Shown in pieces: positions 1 through 7,457 of a stretch of 8,030 bases of DNA. Position 1 is the first letter of the stretch, and each line of letters opens with the position of its first letter. The stretch covers positions 1 through 8,030 of the forward strand of contig JAGVQF010000070.1 in NCBI GenBank assembly GCA_020051815.1, in the 5' to 3' direction. The DNA is from Candidatus Saganbacteria bacterium (lineage in GTDB: Bacteria; Margulisbacteria; WOR-1; O2-12-FULL-45-9; XYB2-FULL-48-7). The notes beneath the pieces were generated by a model that was not told where the DNA came from, did no database searches, and was given only the letters and a program-made list of their open reading frames with translations. The position numbers and the translations under genes are program-made.

Positions 1-293
1 CGGCGATCGATGCCGGGGCCGATGACGTTTTGCCCGAAGAAACGACGATCGAGGTCGTGACCAGTACCGAGGATTTTGAAAAGGTCAGGGACGCGCTCGG
101 CAAGGCCGGTTTTGTCCCCGCCACGGCGGAGATCACCATGCATCCCTCGACGACGGTCAAGCTGGTCGGCGAGGCGGCCCAAAAGGCCCTGAAGTTGATC
201 GGTAATCTGGAAGATAACGACGATGTCCAGGCGGTCCACGCCAATTTTGATATCTCCGACGCCGAGATCGAACGCATCTCAAAGATTTCATGA
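1..293 (+). CDS. yebC: YebC/PmpR-family regulator, C-terminal part (5' truncated by window edge)
   Basis: This is the C-terminal 96 residues of a YebC/PmpR (TACO1-like) protein. The reading frame is open from the first full codon at position 3 (AIDAGADDV...) to a TGA at 291-293, so the gene starts upstream of the window; the TTG at 30 is an internal Leu codon, not a start. Family hallmarks are the AGADDV stretch, the segment EVVTSTEDFEKVRDALGKAGF, the ITMHPSTTV strand and the closing LEDNDDVQAVHANFDI. Full-length members have about 240-250 residues. The family was long described as DNA-binding transcriptional regulators; some members, like mitochondrial TACO1, have been linked to translation of difficult (for example proline-rich) stretches. 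The role here cannot be told from the fragment. The stop overlaps the next start by 4 nt (ATGA), so it is probably the upstream partner in the same operon. Confidence 0.93.
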   Translation, partial: AIDAGADDVLPEETTIEVVTSTEDFEKVRDALGKAGFVPATAEITMHPSTTVKLVGEAAQKALKLIGNLEDNDDVQAVHANFDISDAEIERISKIS

Positions 294-1024
294 AGATCGC
301 CTTCGACCTCCATGTCCACACTGTCGCCTCCGGCCACGCTTATTCCACGTTAGAAGAATACGTCCGCCAGGCCAAAAAGATCGGGCTGGAAGGGTTTGCC
401 ATCGCCGACCACGGCCCGGCCATGCCGGGCGGCCCCCATTATTACCATTTTTCCAACATGCGCATGATCCCGCGGGTGATCGAAGGCATCAAGGTCTTGA
501 GAGGCATCGAGGCGAATATCATCAATGAACAGGGTGAAATCGACATGAAAGCCGAAGACCTCAAATGGGGCGAGCTCGATATCGTCATGGTGGCGATGCA
601 CCCGCGTGTCGGCTACGAAGAAGGCCTGGGCGAGGAAAATAACACCGAAGTACTCATTAAAGCCATGCAAAATCCGATCGTCAACGTCGTGGCCCATCCC
701 GGCAATCCCCGGTATCCGGTCAAGATCAAAGAGACCGTCGCGGCGGCCAAGGCGGCCGGCGTGGTGATCGAGATCAATAACAGTTCCGACCTTTCCCGCC
801 CTGGCAGTCGTGAGCGTTGTCTCGAGGTCGCGCGCGAAGTGAAACGGCAGGGTTGGAAAGTGGTGCTGGGCACCGATTCGCATATCTCGAGCATGCTGGG
901 CGTCTTTGACAGCGCCCTCAAGCTGATCAAAGAAGCCGGCCTGACGGAAGATGACGTGGTCAATACTTCATGGCCAAAAATAGAAAAATATCTGCTTTCC
1001 AAAACAAGGTCTTTGAAATGTTAG
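290..1024 (+). CDS. PHP-domain metal-dependent phosphatase, YcdX family
   Basis: A 244-residue PHP-domain protein, nearly the length of E. coli YcdX (245). All metal-binding positions expected from the YcdX trinuclear zinc site, as I remember it, are present: H8 and H10 (DLHVHT), H16 (GHAYS), H41 (ADHGP), E74 (RGIEAN), H104 (AMHP), H136 (AHPGNP), D196 and H198 (TDSH). It therefore looks catalytically intact, as a soluble cytoplasmic phosphoesterase of a TIM-barrel-like fold; the natural substrate is not established for this group. The ATG at 290 overlaps the yebC stop (ATGA) and has no clear Shine-Dalgarno sequence, which suggests translational coupling. The 3' end overlaps hisF by 7 nt. Histidinol-phosphate phosphatases (HisK type) are also PHP proteins, so the hisF neighbour might hint at a histidine role, but the motif spacing (GHAYSTL, ITDHGP-like, EINNSS) is that of YcdX. 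Confidence 0.93.
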   Translation: MKIAFDLHVHTVASGHAYSTLEEYVRQAKKIGLEGFAIADHGPAMPGGPHYYHFSNMRMIPRVIEGIKVLRGIEANIINEQGEIDMKAEDLKWGELDIVMVAMHPRVGYEEGLGEENNTEVLIKAMQNPIVNVVAHPGNPRYPVKIKETVAAAKAAGVVIEINNSSDLSRPGSRERCLEVAREVKRQGWKVVLGTDSHISSMLGVFDSALKLIKEAGLTEDDVVNTSWPKIEKYLLSKTRSLKC

Positions 1025-1788
1025 CCAAGAGGATCATTCCCTGTCTTGACGTGACCGAAGGGCGCGTCGTCAAAGGGACAAAGTTCGTCGATCTCAAAGA
1101 CGCCGGCGACCCGGTCGAGCTGGCGGCCATCTATGATAAAGAGGGGGCCGACGAGCTGGTTTTTCTCGATATCACTGCATCTTCGGACAAACGCTACATC
1201 ATGCTTGAGGTCGTCAAAAAAGTCGCCGAAACGATCTTTATCCCTTTCACCGTCGGCGGCGGGATCAACGATGTCGAGACGATGAGGGAGCTGCTCGCCG
1301 CCGGGGCCGACAAGATCTCCGTCAATACGGCGGCGGTCAAAGACCCCAACCTCATCAAGGCCGGCGCGGAAAAATTTGGCAGCCAGTGCATTGTTCTCGC
1401 AATAGATGCCCAAAGGGTCAAGGGTCAAGGGTCAAGTGGCAAGTGGGAAGTTTATACGCACGGCGGCAGGACGCCGACCGGGCTCGATGTGGTCGAATGG
1501 GCGAAAAAGGCGGTCAAGCTCGGCGCCGGGGAAATATTACTGACCAGCATGGATCAGGACGGGACCAAGGCCGGTTATGAACTTGAATTGACGCGGGCCG
1601 TGGCCGACGCGGTCGAAGTCCCGGTCATCGCTTCCGGCGGCGCGGGGAATAATCAGCACGTTTATGAAGCGTTTGTTAAAGGCAAGGCGGACGCGGCATT
1701 GTTAGCTTCGATTCTTCATTACAAAGAAATGACGATAAAGGAGATCAAGAATTATCTTGGCGATCGGGGGATTACCGTAAGGAGATAA
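1018..1788 (+). CDS. hisF: Imidazole glycerol phosphate synthase, cyclase subunit HisF
   Basis: A 256-residue (beta/alpha)8-barrel enzyme. With HisH-supplied ammonia it converts PRFAR to imidazole glycerol phosphate and AICAR in histidine synthesis. The family N-terminus [12 protein letters not shown] fixes the start at 1018, with AAGG at 1006-1009 as a weak ribosome site 8 nt upstream; the in-frame ATG at 970 would add 16 unrelated residues. Catalytic Asp11 (CLDV) and Asp130 (AIDA) are present at exactly the Thermotoga numbering, as are phosphate loops GGGI (80-83) and ASGGAG (205-210). The oddity is residues 132-145: a heptanucleotide tandem repeat encodes a low-complexity Gln/Gly/Ser run just after Asp130, a few residues longer than in the T. 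maritima enzyme as I recall it. No hisH, hisA or other his gene is adjacent. It sits in an operon with ispA, 13 nt before its start, and its 3' end holds AAGGAG at 1779-1784. Confidence 0.97.
   Translation: MLAKRIIPCLDVTEGRVVKGTKFVDLKDAGDPVELAAIYDKEGADELVFLDITASSDKRYIMLEVVKKVAETIFIPFTVGGGINDVETMRELLAAGADKISVNTAAVKDPNLIKAGAEKFGSQCIVLAIDAQRVKGQGSSGKWEVYTHGGRTPTGLDVVEWAKKAVKLGAGEILLTSMDQDGTKAGYELELTRAVADAVEVPVIASGGAGNNQHVYEAFVKGKADAALLASILHYKEMTIKEIKNYLGDRGITVRR
1410..1451 (+). repeat. Heptamer tandem repeat inside hisF
   Basis: The unit AAGGGTC occurs three times perfectly at 1413-1419, 1420-1426 and 1427-1433. It continues in phase as AAGTGGC (1434-1440), AAGTGGG (1441-1447) and AAG. In GTC register the units are GTCAAGG, GTCAAGG, GTCAAGT, GGCAAGT and GGGAAGT, with a poor extra copy (CCAAAGG) before them. 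Because 7 is not a multiple of 3, the three perfect units are read in all three frames and together encode 7 residues. The array keeps hisF open and lies directly after the catalytic Asp130 codon (1405-1407). It belongs to the same GTC-type family as the arrays near 1787, 2798 and 7675. Confidence 0.88.
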
Positions 1789-1805
1789 TGACGAATTACG
1801 AATGA
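1779..1805 (+). promoter_or_regulatory. Candidate coupled ribosome site and five-codon leader ORF before ispA
   Basis: A strong Shine-Dalgarno AAGGAG lies at 1779-1784 inside the last codons of hisF. The nearest ATG is at 1788, overlapping the hisF stop as TAATG, only 3 nt after it. That ATG reads MTNYE and stops at TGA 1803-1805, which overlaps the ispA ATG at 1802 as ATGA. Ribosomes could finish hisF, translate the short leader and restart on ispA. Alternatively the SD serves the 1802 ATG directly at an unusually long 17-nt spacing. The leader peptide is a prediction from sequence geometry only. Confidence 0.4.
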
Positions 1806-1818
1806 CGAATGACGAATT
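1787..1818 (+). repeat. Heptamer tandem repeat spanning the hisF stop and ispA start
   Basis: Four and a half units with period 7: AATGACG (1787-1793), AATTACG (1794-1800), AATGACG (1801-1807), AATGACG (1808-1814), AATT. On the minus strand the units read GTCATTC, GTCATTC, GTAATTC, GTCATT, so they share the GTC core of the plus-strand arrays. The first unit takes in the last two bases of the hisF TAA. The third supplies the ispA ATG at 1802. Confidence 0.88.
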
Positions 1819-2611
1819 AAGGTTAATAAGTTCAGAATTAAACAAATACTTGCCAAAAAATGGGAAGCTGGCGAAGGCGATGCGGTATTCTATCTTTGCC
1901 GGAGGCAAGAGATTTCGTCCGATACTTTGTTTGGCTACGGCAAAAACTCTGGGCTGTTCGGCCAAAAAAATCCTGCCCTTTGCCTGCGCGGTCGAGATGA
2001 TCCACACTTTCACCCTCATCCACGACGACCTGCCGGCCATGGACGATTCCGACCTGCGTCGCGGCAAACCCGCCTGCCATAAGGTCTTCGGCGAAGCGGT
2101 CGCGATCCTGGCGGGCGACGCGCTCAACACACTGGCTTTTAAAATCATTTCCAGCCAACCCGAAGCCTCCAGGGTCTTGGCCGAATCCTTACTGACGGTG
2201 GTGGAGGGGCAGGCGGCCGATATTGAATCAAAGAAAAAGAAAATATCCGTTTCGGGCCTGAAAAAGATCCACAGCTGGAAGACGGCGGCGCTGCTCAAGG
2301 CCTGCGTGCGCGGTGCGGCCCTGATCTGCGGCGCTGCGCCTAAAAAGATCGCCGCTTTAACGGAATATGCCGAGCATCTCGGTCTTGCCTTTCAGGTCGC
2401 CGATGATATACTTGACGTGACGGCGACGCGAGAAAAGCTCGGTAAACCGGTCAAAGCCGACATCGGCAAGGGTTTTCCCCATCTGATCGGGCTGGAACGA
2501 TCGAGAAAACTGGCGGCAGACGAAAAGATCAAGTCCATAAAAGCATTGGTCGGGTTTGGCTCGCGAGCCGACAGCTTGAGGCAAATAGTCAACCAATATG
2601 TTTTATCCTGA
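1802..2611 (+). CDS. ispA: Polyprenyl (farnesyl/geranylgeranyl-type) diphosphate synthase, IspA family
   Basis: A 269-residue trans-prenyltransferase that condenses isopentenyl diphosphate with allylic diphosphates to supply quinone and undecaprenyl precursors. Motifs in order: GGKRFRP (34-40), first Asp-rich motif DDLPAMDD (75-82) with the two-residue insert of bacterial FPP synthases, GQAADIE (136-142), KT (160-161), and second Asp-rich motif DDILD (201-205). The residue five before the first motif is Phe70; an aromatic residue there favours a short C15 product, so farnesyl diphosphate is the likeliest product (inference). The protein is shorter than the usual 290-300 residues, mostly at the N-terminus, where about 20 residues precede the KLAKAMRYS helix. 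The frame is closed by TAA at 1778-1780 and no other start occurs before 1802, so the start codon lies inside the heptamer array. The 3' end overlaps trpE by 14 nt. The gene is separated from its frequent partners xseB and dxs, at least in this window. Confidence 0.92.
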   Translation: MTNDELRLISSELNKYLPKNGKLAKAMRYSIFAGGKRFRPILCLATAKTLGCSAKKILPFACAVEMIHTFTLIHDDLPAMDDSDLRRGKPACHKVFGEAVAILAGDALNTLAFKIISSQPEASRVLAESLLTVVEGQAADIESKKKKISVSGLKKIHSWKTAALLKACVRGAALICGAAPKKIAALTEYAEHLGLAFQVADDILDVTATREKLGKPVKADIGKGFPHLIGLERSRKLAADEKIKSIKALVGFGSRADSLRQIVNQYVLS

Positions 2612-4007
2612 CGAAAAAGAGTTTATAAAGCTCTCCAAAAAAGGTAATCTCATCCCGGTCTACAAAGAGATCGTGACGGACCTCGAGACGCCGGTCTCCG
2701 CTTTTAAAAAAATTGAATCCGAATATTCCTTCCTGCTTGAGTCGATCGAAGGCGGCGAAAAGATCGCCCGCTATTCTTTTCTTGGGACATGCCAGAAGTC
2801 ACGGGTCACGAGTCCCGAGTCGTTCGAAGAGATCAGGAAGTTTTTAAAACAATATAGAGCGGTGCCGGTCCCGGGCTTGCCGCGCTTTTACGGCGGCCTG
2901 GTCGGCTACGTCAGTTACGACGCCGTCCGGCTGATCGAAGATATACCAGACAAAAATCCCGATGAGCTCAAGCTGCCGCTGATGCAATTCATGCTGGCTG
3001 ATACCGTGCTGGCTTTTGACCACATCAAGCATAAAATTTTGATCATTGCCAACGCGCATGTTGCCGGCGATCCGAAAAAAGCTTATAAGCTGGCCTGCAA
3101 GCGGATAAGGGAGATGGAAAAGAAGCTGAACCGCCGGCTGGGTGCCGAGAGCGAGGAGCTGGCAGTCCCGTCCGTCTCGTTCGCCAAATTTAAGGCGAAG
3201 TCGAATGTGACGCAGGCCGAATATGAAGCGATGGTGAGAAAAGCCAAAAAGTATATCAACGCGGGCGATGTCATCCAGGTCGTGCCATCGCAGCGTTTTA
3301 CAACCGAGCTGGCGGCCGAGCCTTTTGATGTCTATCGGCGCCTGCGCGTCTTTAACCCTTCGCCTTATATGTATTATTTAAAGCTTGGCCCCGTCAAGAT
3401 CATCGGCTCTTCGCCCGAGGTCATGGTCCGCTTGGAAAAAGGGCAGGCGACGGTCCGGCCGATCGCCGGCACCCGGCCGAGGGGCAAATCGGATGAAGAA
3501 GACAAGAAGCTGATGTTGGAACTTTTGGCCTCTAAAAAGGAGCGGGCGGAGCACGTCATGCTGGTCGACCTGGGCCGCAACGACCTAGGCCGGGTCTGCG
3601 ACTTTGGCAGCGTCAAAGTGACCGAAGAGATGGTGATCGAAAAATATTCGCACGTCATGCATATCGTCAGCAACGTGACCGGCAAGCTGCGCCGGAACAT
3701 GGATGCCGTCGATCTCATCAAAGCGACGTTCCCGGCGGGGACGGTCTCCGGCGCCCCCAAGGTGCGCGCCATGGAGATCATCGATGAGCTTGAGAACGTC
3801 AAGCGCGGGCTTTACGCCGGCAGTGTCGGCTATTTCAGTTTCTCCGGCGATCTCGATACCGGCATCGCTATCAGGACGATCCTGGTCCGGGGTAAGAAGG
3901 CCTATATCCAGGCCGGCGGCGGCGTTGTGGCCGATTCCGATCCAGGGAAGGAATACCAGGAAACGGTCAACAAAGCCCGTGCGCTGATCGCCGCGGCCGA
4001 ACTTTAA
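2598..4007 (+). CDS. trpE: Anthranilate synthase component I
   Basis: A 469-residue chorismate-using enzyme that makes anthranilate from chorismate, with ammonia from a TrpG partner, as the first step of tryptophan synthesis. The N-terminus MFYPDEKEFIKLSKKGNLIP is typical of TrpE. LLES (46-49) is the element associated with tryptophan feedback binding. The chorismate-binding domain has PSQRF (230-234), NPSPYMYYL (253-261), PIAGTRPRG (288-296), LVDLGRNDLGRV (322-333), KYSHVMH (349-355), FPAGTVSGAPK (378-388) and IQAGGGVVADSDP (437-449). Residues 64-79 are unusual: most TrpE proteins have a longer strand-rich segment between YSFLG and the helix before the PGLP motif, and here it is short and partly encoded by heptamer repeats. 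This accounts for much of the shortfall from the usual 490-510 residues. The start overlaps ispA by 14 nt and has only a distant GAGG (2578-2581). No trpG, trpD or other trp gene is adjacent. PabB is the alternative, but the feedback motif and N-terminus argue for TrpE. Confidence 0.95.
   Translation: MFYPDEKEFIKLSKKGNLIPVYKEIVTDLETPVSAFKKIESEYSFLLESIEGGEKIARYSFLGTCQKSRVTSPESFEEIRKFLKQYRAVPVPGLPRFYGGLVGYVSYDAVRLIEDIPDKNPDELKLPLMQFMLADTVLAFDHIKHKILIIANAHVAGDPKKAYKLACKRIREMEKKLNRRLGAESEELAVPSVSFAKFKAKSNVTQAEYEAMVRKAKKYINAGDVIQVVPSQRFTTELAAEPFDVYRRLRVFNPSPYMYYLKLGPVKIIGSSPEVMVRLEKGQATVRPIAGTRPRGKSDEEDKKLMLELLASKKERAEHVMLVDLGRNDLGRVCDFGSVKVTEEMVIEKYSHVMHIVSNVTGKLRRNMDAVDLIKATFPAGTVSGAPKVRAMEIIDELENVKRGLYAGSVGYFSFSGDLDTGIAIRTILVRGKKAYIQAGGGVVADSDPGKEYQETVNKARALIAAAEL
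2798..2825 (+). repeat. Heptamer tandem repeat inside trpE
   Basis: Four units in exact period 7: GTCACGG (2798-2804), GTCACGA (2805-2811), GTCCCGA (2812-2818), GTCGTTC (2819-2825). The first two differ at one base and the fourth keeps only the GTC. They encode TrpE residues about 67-76 (KSRVTSPESF), in the variable region after YSFLG. The GTC register matches the arrays in hisF and pgk. Confidence 0.75.
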
Positions 4008-4009
4008 CC

Positions 4010-5248
4010 ATGATCAATTTTCGGATGCTCAAGCTCTCCGACCCCTGGCTCTGGTTTAGTGCCGCCGCGCTCATCATTATCGGTTTTGCCGCCATCACGA
4101 GCACGACCTATAATTCGCAGATCAAGCTTGACCTCGACCCTTTCTATTTCGTTAAACGCCAGTTCATTTCCCTCCTGCTGGCCTTTGTTGGCCTCGGGCT
4201 GTTCACTTACTTCGATTACAAGCATTTAAAAAAGGCCGCGCTCTTCCTTTACGGTTTTACCATGTTGCTTTTAGTTGTGATCCTCTTTACCGGCTCAAGC
4301 GCCCAGGGAGCCCAGCGCTGGCTTCAGCTGGGGCCTGTTTCTTTTCAGCCCTCCGAGCTGTCAAAACTGACGCTGATCGTGGCCCTGGCGGCATTTTTCA
4401 GCGAGCGCAAAAAGATCGAGAATTTCTGGCAGGCCGGCTATCTCCTGGCGCTCGTCGGGCTTCCCTTTAGCCTGATCTTTAAACAGCCGGATCTGGGCAC
4501 CGCTCTCGTCTTTGTGGCGATCCTTCTCGGCATGCTGGCGGCCTCCGAGGCCTCGCAGCGGCTCCTGATCTTTCTCGTGACGCCTATCATCTCGATCGTC
4601 CTGCGGCCGGTCATCTATCTGTGGGGCCTGTATTTAATGGTCATCGCTCTCGTCCTTTTTCTTACCCGCTCCAAACTGCGTGACTGGCTGCTCATCCTGG
4701 GGATCAATATCGCAGTCGGTGTCGCTTTTCCTTTTCTCTGGGGTATGTTAAAGACGTATCAGCGGCAGCGCGTCCTGGCCTTCCTTAATCCGGCGGCCGA
4801 TCCCTACGGCGCTGGCTATCACACTCTGCAGAGCATGATCGCCGTTGGCGGCGGCGGTTTTTTCGGCAAGGGTTTTATGCACGGGACGCAGACCCAGCTC
4901 CAGTTCATCCCGGAACAGCACTCCGACTTTATCTTTTCGGTCATCGCCGAAGAATTCGGCTTCATCGGCGCCGCCTTGGTCCTCGGCCTCTTTGCCATCC
5001 TCATCTGGCGGGCTATCTCGATCGCGCTCGAGTCGCGCGACCTCATCGGTAAACTGCTGGCTTCGGGGATCGCGGTCATGATCGGCTTTCACGTCTTTGC
5101 CAATATGGGGATGGTGATCGGCATCCTGCCGGTCGTAGGCATTCCTCTGCCGTTCATGAGCTTCGGCGGCACGTCGCTTTTTGTCGGCTTGTCGAGCATC
5201 GGCATCCTGCAGAGCATCTCGATGCGCCGGCACAAGATCATCTTCTAG
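4010..5248 (+). CDS. rodA: Peptidoglycan glycosyltransferase RodA (SEDS family)
   Basis: A 412-residue multi-pass inner-membrane protein that polymerises lipid II during cell elongation, normally paired with a class B PBP (PBP2) and MreB. Motifs: GAQRWLQLGPVSFQPSELSKL region (100-120), KQPDLGTAL (158-166), TYQRQRVLAFLNP (249-261), DPYGAGYH (264-271), FGKGFMHGTQTQLQFIPEQHSDF (285-307) and GIPLPFMSFGGTSL (377-390). Asp306 in the EQHSD motif corresponds to the catalytic Asp of SEDS proteins. GTQTQL and IPLPFMSFGG fit RodA better than FtsW. The stretch of about residues 185-245 is longer than in short (~370 aa) RodA proteins and looks like additional membrane helices. The ATG is 2 nt after the trpE stop with no evident Shine-Dalgarno; an in-frame ATG at 4025 is the alternative start. 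Upstream ispA contributes to the lipid carrier this enzyme uses. No mreB, mreC or PBP2 gene lies in the window. Confidence 0.95.
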   Translation: MINFRMLKLSDPWLWFSAAALIIIGFAAITSTTYNSQIKLDLDPFYFVKRQFISLLLAFVGLGLFTYFDYKHLKKAALFLYGFTMLLLVVILFTGSSAQGAQRWLQLGPVSFQPSELSKLTLIVALAAFFSERKKIENFWQAGYLLALVGLPFSLIFKQPDLGTALVFVAILLGMLAASEASQRLLIFLVTPIISIVLRPVIYLWGLYLMVIALVLFLTRSKLRDWLLILGINIAVGVAFPFLWGMLKTYQRQRVLAFLNPAADPYGAGYHTLQSMIAVGGGGFFGKGFMHGTQTQLQFIPEQHSDFIFSVIAEEFGFIGAALVLGLFAILIWRAISIALESRDLIGKLLASGIAVMIGFHVFANMGMVIGILPVVGIPLPFMSFGGTSLFVGLSSIGILQSISMRRHKIIF

Positions 5249-6330
5249 AGCTTGAACTTCGCTTCCTTGACCTCGGTCGCCTCAAACGTCTCTTTGCCGA
5301 TCGAGATGACGACCTGCCGGGCGGCCAGCCAGTCTTCACCTTTTTTCATGAAAACGTTGCCGGAGAGGGTCAGCACTTCGTTCTTGTCGTCATAGGCGGC
5401 CGTATCCGACTTGGCTTCTTTGCCTTTTTGCGACACTACGACTTCGCCGGAGGCCCGGGCGTCGCCGGTCTTGGTCGAAAATATTATCTGTTCGGCCGTG
5501 ACGATCGTTTTCCCGCCCAGCAATTCTTTAGCGTCCGGGCCGCGCAGTTTGGCAATTGTCCCTGCCTTGAGCAGGGCGCCGCCTTTTTCGAGCACCGTCT
5601 TTGTCCGGCCTCTCATGACCAAAGTGTTTTGCCGTCTGGAATAGAGCCCTTCATCGGCTACCGACAGTTTTTTCCCCTGAACGACCTCCAGGCTGCCGGC
5701 CAGGGCGATATCCTTATCCTCGTCCTGGTAAAAATCGGCGCGATCGCTTTTGAAGCGCGTCCGGAGCCCGCCTTCCTGCAGGCTGAACCGCGCGCCGGCG
5801 GCGGTGCTGAGCATTTCTGTCTCGGAGTTATATTCGGCGGTGCCGATGATCGCCAGGCCGTTCGGCCGGATAACTTTGAATTCGGCAGGGAAGTATGCTC
5901 TTTTGCGCCCGAGATCGATAATGATGCTATCGGCGCGGACCAGGTCGCGTTTGAGCCGGAAAACGACCTTGCCGCCGGGGCCGGAGGCCGTGATCAATTC
6001 GGCGCGCCGCTCAACCTCGACCGATGGGGCGGCCAGCCGCCTGATCGTGAGTTTGCCCTTAGTGTAGATCTCACCGCGCGACACATTATATAAGTGGCTG
6101 GGTCCCTGGTTTTTTGCCGTCCAACCGCTTTCGGCAAAAAATTCCCATGATTTCTTGCCATCTTTCCGGCCTTCGACCCTGGTTTTTTTGAATTCGGCGA
6201 TCTTTTCTTCTTTGCCCGGCTCAAAAAAAACCGATTCGCGGGGGGCGATCAGGTAATAGGCGAGGCCGAGCACAAGGAGCGAGAAAATTGCGGCCGCGTA
6301 AACGATCTTCCAGGCAAGATTTTCATCCAC
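5245..6330 (-). CDS. lptC: LptC-like LPS-export protein with LptA/OstA-like C-terminal repeats
   Basis: A 361-residue protein when started at the GTG at 6330. Residues about 7-28 form one hydrophobic N-terminal segment (signal anchor, no lipobox seen), and the rest is beta-rich and charged, as expected for a periplasmic domain. KTRVEGRKDGKKSWEFFAES (49-68) resembles the start of the LptC beta-jellyroll. The C-terminal half has OstA/LptA-type repeats, such as AEQIIFSTKTGDARASGEVVV (279-299) and AAYDDKNEVLTLSGNVFM (311-328). LptC normally has about 190 residues and LptA about 180, so this looks like one chain covering both jellyroll modules of the LPS bridge; that is inference. The frame stays open to 6411, but the ATG there lies within the gap start and would add a non-signal-like extension, and no ATG lies between. 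There is no Shine-Dalgarno; a -10 box sits 6 nt upstream. Its stop overlaps that of rodA. Confidence 0.8.
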   Translation of the reverse strand: MDENLAWKIVYAAAIFSLLVLGLAYYLIAPRESVFFEPGKEEKIAEFKKTRVEGRKDGKKSWEFFAESGWTAKNQGPSHLYNVSRGEIYTKGKLTIRRLAAPSVEVERRAELITASGPGGKVVFRLKRDLVRADSIIIDLGRKRAYFPAEFKVIRPNGLAIIGTAEYNSETEMLSTAAGARFSLQEGGLRTRFKSDRADFYQDEDKDIALAGSLEVVQGKKLSVADEGLYSRRQNTLVMRGRTKTVLEKGGALLKAGTIAKLRGPDAKELLGGKTIVTAEQIIFSTKTGDARASGEVVVSQKGKEAKSDTAAYDDKNEVLTLSGNVFMKKGEDWLAARQVVISIGKETFEATEVKEAKFKL

Positions 6331-6336
6331 ATTTTT

Positions 6337-6345
6337 ATTATAGCA
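6337..6345 (-). promoter_or_regulatory. Extended -10 promoter for the lptC-like gene (leaderless transcript)
   Basis: Read on the minus strand this is TGCTATAAT, a TGn-extended perfect -10 box (hexamer at 6337-6342). No good -35 is present at 17 nt (TATCAC), as extended -10 promoters can tolerate. Six bases separate the hexamer from the GTG at 6330-6328, so transcription would start at about the G of that codon, giving a leaderless mRNA. This agrees with the absence of a Shine-Dalgarno sequence. Confidence 0.6.
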
Positions 6346-6360
6346 CGAGCAAAACTTTTG

Positions 6361-6369
6361 TGATATAAT
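6361..6369 (+). promoter_or_regulatory. Extended -10 promoter for gap-pgk
   Basis: TGATATAAT is a TGn-extended perfect -10 box (hexamer at 6364-6369). The position for a -35 at 17 nt spacing (6341-6346, TAGCAC) does not resemble the consensus and overlaps the opposing -10 box. Expected transcription start is near 6376, leaving a leader of about 29 nt that carries the strong gap ribosome site. Confidence 0.6.
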
Positions 6370-6388
6370 TTGCTGGTAAATATTTCTG

Positions 6389-7451
<1,063 letters not shown>

Positions 7452-7457
7452 ATCCCG

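Larger units (their letters stand above)
6337..6369. promoter_or_regulatory. 33-bp dyad holding two divergent promoters
   Basis: The segment is an imperfect inverted repeat centred on 6353. Of the 12 outermost base pairs (6337-6348 against 6358-6369), 10 are complementary, with mismatches only at 6343/6363 and 6347/6359. The arms hold the opposed -10 boxes. Symmetry could come simply from paired promoters, or it may be an operator for a dimeric regulator. Confidence 0.5.

Noticed and set aside
350..883. A 177-codon open frame on the minus strand opposite the PHP gene
   Set aside because: It lies wholly within a confidently identified gene, has a composition like a frame shadow (rich in His, Asp, Arg, Phe) and no recognisable motif or ribosome site.
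970..1017. Upstream ATG giving hisF 16 extra residues
   Set aside because: The family begins at [12 protein letters not shown], and the ATG at 1018 has an AAGG at suitable distance.
1410..2825. Heptamer arrays as a CRISPR array or mobile-element ends
   Set aside because: Units are 7 nt in direct tandem without spacers, and no Cas, transposase or terminal inverted repeat is present.
4748..5233. A 161-codon minus-strand open frame inside rodA
   Set aside because: Highly charged, Asp/Arg/His-rich translation typical of the antisense of a membrane-protein gene; no independent support.
5428..6093. A 221-codon plus-strand open frame opposite the lptC-like gene
   Set aside because: The minus-strand frame has a membrane anchor and OstA-type repeats, while this one has low-complexity shadow composition and no family features.
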